Below, in pieces: positions 5,311 to 6,171 of a DNA stretch of 6,171 bases; the stretch's first letter is position 1, and each line of letters begins with the position of its first letter. A model generated the notes under the pieces. It ran no database searches, was not told where the DNA came from, and saw nothing but the letters and a program-made list of their open reading frames with translations. Source of the stretch: Streptosporangiaceae bacterium (lineage in GTDB: Bacteria > Actinomycetota > Actinomycetes > Streptosporangiales > Streptosporangiaceae); the NCBI GenBank assembly GCA_030042885.1, contig JASHYW010000454.1, positions 1 to 6,171 on the forward strand, read 5' to 3'. The translations under genes were made by a program, and so were the position numbers.

Positions 5311-6078
5311 CTATTGGCTGAGCGTGGTGTTCTGGCCTGTCGCGGTGATCTGGAGGCCCTGCTGGGTGACGCTCACGCTCTGGATCGTGACCCCGGCGGG
5401 CAGTTTCGGGATGGTGACGGTGAAATTCGCCAGGTTGCCGAGGACAGAAGCCGGTATCCCGCCGAAGTCGGTGACCTTGACGTTGATCTGGTTCGGGCCC
5501 GACTGGGTGACCTGGACGGTGGCCGAGTCGCTGAACAAGCCGAACAGGTTGACGGTGGCCTTGATCTGGTTCGGGCCGTCGGGGGCCAGCGTAACGCCCG
5601 ACGGGATGCCGCCCACGTTCCCCAGGGAGGTGAACGTGACCAGTACCGTGGCGGTGAAATGGTCGATCGTCGCGCTGTTGAGCCCGTGAATGTGCATCCC
5701 GTTCAGGGTGGCGTTCAAGCTGGCGATCTTGAGCAGGCCAGAGCCGACGCTGCTGACGTTGATCGTCTCGTTGCTCGCCGTCACGGTCACGGTCTTGAAA
5801 TCACGGGCGATCAGCTGGGTCCAGAACGGGAACCCATGGATGGTCACCTTCGGCTTGCCCGATAGGCCCAAAGACGACTGGACCTGGCTGGCCATCTGAT
5901 TCTCGGTGTACGCCTTGGCGGCGAAGTCGCTGATCACCAACAGCACGAGGACCACGAGCACCGTGATCAGCGCGATGCGCGACCCCCTCCTGCGCCGCCT
6001 GGTCACCGGCGGGGGCGCTCCCGGGGGCGGCGGCGCATTCCACCACTCGGGCAGGGGACGGGTCGGTTCGGCGCTCAT
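5311..6078 (-). CDS. Membrane-anchored LmeA-like (DUF2993) protein
   Basis: 255 residues from ATG 6078 to TAG. The order is a Pro-rich cytosolic segment (about 5-25, PEWWNAPPPPGAPPP), a run of five Arg (27-31), one membrane helix (about 35-52, IALITVLVVLVLLVISDF) and a long extracytoplasmic beta-rich region. The signature GFPFWTQLIARDFKTVTV (82-99) and the many alternating Val/Thr strands fit DUF2993. The studied member, mycobacterial LmeA, binds phospholipid and supports mannan elongation of lipomannan; a similar envelope-lipid role is inferred. Two segments containing GPNQI (followed by KATVNLFG and NVKVTDFG) look like an internal strand repeat. GTG 6087 is an alternative start; ATG is preferred because it overlaps the TGA of an upstream frame as ATGA. 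No ribosome binding site is visible at either, so coupled initiation is likely. Confidence 0.88.
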   Translation of the reverse strand: MSAEPTRPLPEWWNAPPPPGAPPPVTRRRRRGSRIALITVLVVLVLLVISDFAAKAYTENQMASQVQSSLGLSGKPKVTIHGFPFWTQLIARDFKTVTVTASNETINVSSVGSGLLKIASLNATLNGMHIHGLNSATIDHFTATVLVTFTSLGNVGGIPSGVTLAPDGPNQIKATVNLFGLFSDSATVQVTQSGPNQINVKVTDFGGIPASVLGNLANFTVTIPKLPAGVTIQSVSVTQQGLQITATGQNTTLSQ

Positions 6079-6171
6079 GACAGGCACGCTAGCGTCGAGA
6101 CCATGCTAGCCACATCCTCACCATAAGTATTCACGAGGATCATCTTGACCCTCCTGTGGTGCCGCTGGGTA
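6075..6171 (-). CDS. Upstream frame ending in ATGA overlap with DUF2993 gene: gene tail or short leader ORF
   Basis: On the minus strand an open frame enters from the window edge and ends in TGA (6077-6075), which shares ATGA with the start of the DUF2993 gene. Within it ATG 6143 is preceded by AGGAGGG (6155-6149) at 5 nt, an excellent ribosome binding site. Starting there gives 22 codons (MILVNTYGEDVAS..., ending ACLS). About 13 of the 21 sense codons after the start end in G or C, lower than neighbouring genes, and the stretch is locally AT-rich, which argues against a normal gene end. It could be a short leader that delivers ribosomes to the DUF2993 start, or the tail of an upstream gene. 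Confidence 0.35.
   Translation of the reverse strand, partial: TQRHHRRVKMILVNTYGEDVASMVSTLACLS

Noticed and set aside
6088..6110. Pair of GCTAGC palindromes at 6088 and 6105 as an operator
   Set aside because: Only 6-bp self-complementary words 17 bp apart with no further symmetry around them; this could easily be chance.

Overview
The window is very GC-rich, with G or C at most third codon positions. It carries a PAS-GAF-SpoIIE-HATPase phosphatase and an LmeA-type (DUF2993) protein, a combination typical of filamentous or soil Actinobacteria (Streptomyces/Streptosporangiales-like). The genus cannot be fixed from the sequence. Every intact gene lies on the minus strand, so the window reads biologically from 6171 down to 1. 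The only plus-strand coding signal is a broken transporter tail.

Layout in transcription order: (i) 6171-6075, an open frame or short leader that overlaps the next gene by ATGA; (ii) 6078-5311, a membrane-anchored, extracytoplasmic DUF2993/LmeA-like protein; (iii) 5032-5301 (+), the C-terminal remnant of an MFS transporter, ending convergently 9 bp from gene ii; (iv) 4952-4521, an intact HIT-family nucleotide hydrolase or transferase; (v) 4520-4281, a non-coding gap with a strong dyad centred at 4459.5, made of a perfect 10-bp inverted repeat nested in an outer 6-bp one; (vi) 4280-3456, a UbiE/COQ5-type SAM methyltransferase with a low-complexity insert in its Rossmann fold; (vii) 3469-2663, a polytopic membrane protein resembling a UbiA prenyltransferase with degenerate Asp motifs, overlapping gene vi by 14 nt and so probably translationally coupled to it; (viii) 2662-2453, a gap with an AT-rich patch, the likely promoter region of the next gene; (ix) 2452 to beyond 1, a large sensor phosphatase/anti-sigma-type kinase whose C-terminal end is cut by the window.

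The most unusual element is the N-terminal extension of the phosphatase. It holds 18 consecutive three-residue units, 17 of them Gly-X-Y (collagen-like), built largely on a perfect 18-bp tandem repeat (2131-2234, about 5.8 copies). The same repeat puts twelve G-tracts of 4-6 G on the mRNA-sense strand, a strong G-quadruplex candidate. The methyltransferase plus UbiA-like pair looks like a small lipid or isoprenoid-quinone modification module; its substrate cannot be read from the sequence. The phosphatase probably acts in a partner-switching (anti-sigma / anti-anti-sigma) stress or developmental circuit. No RNA genes, CRISPR array, insertion sequence or replication origin was seen.
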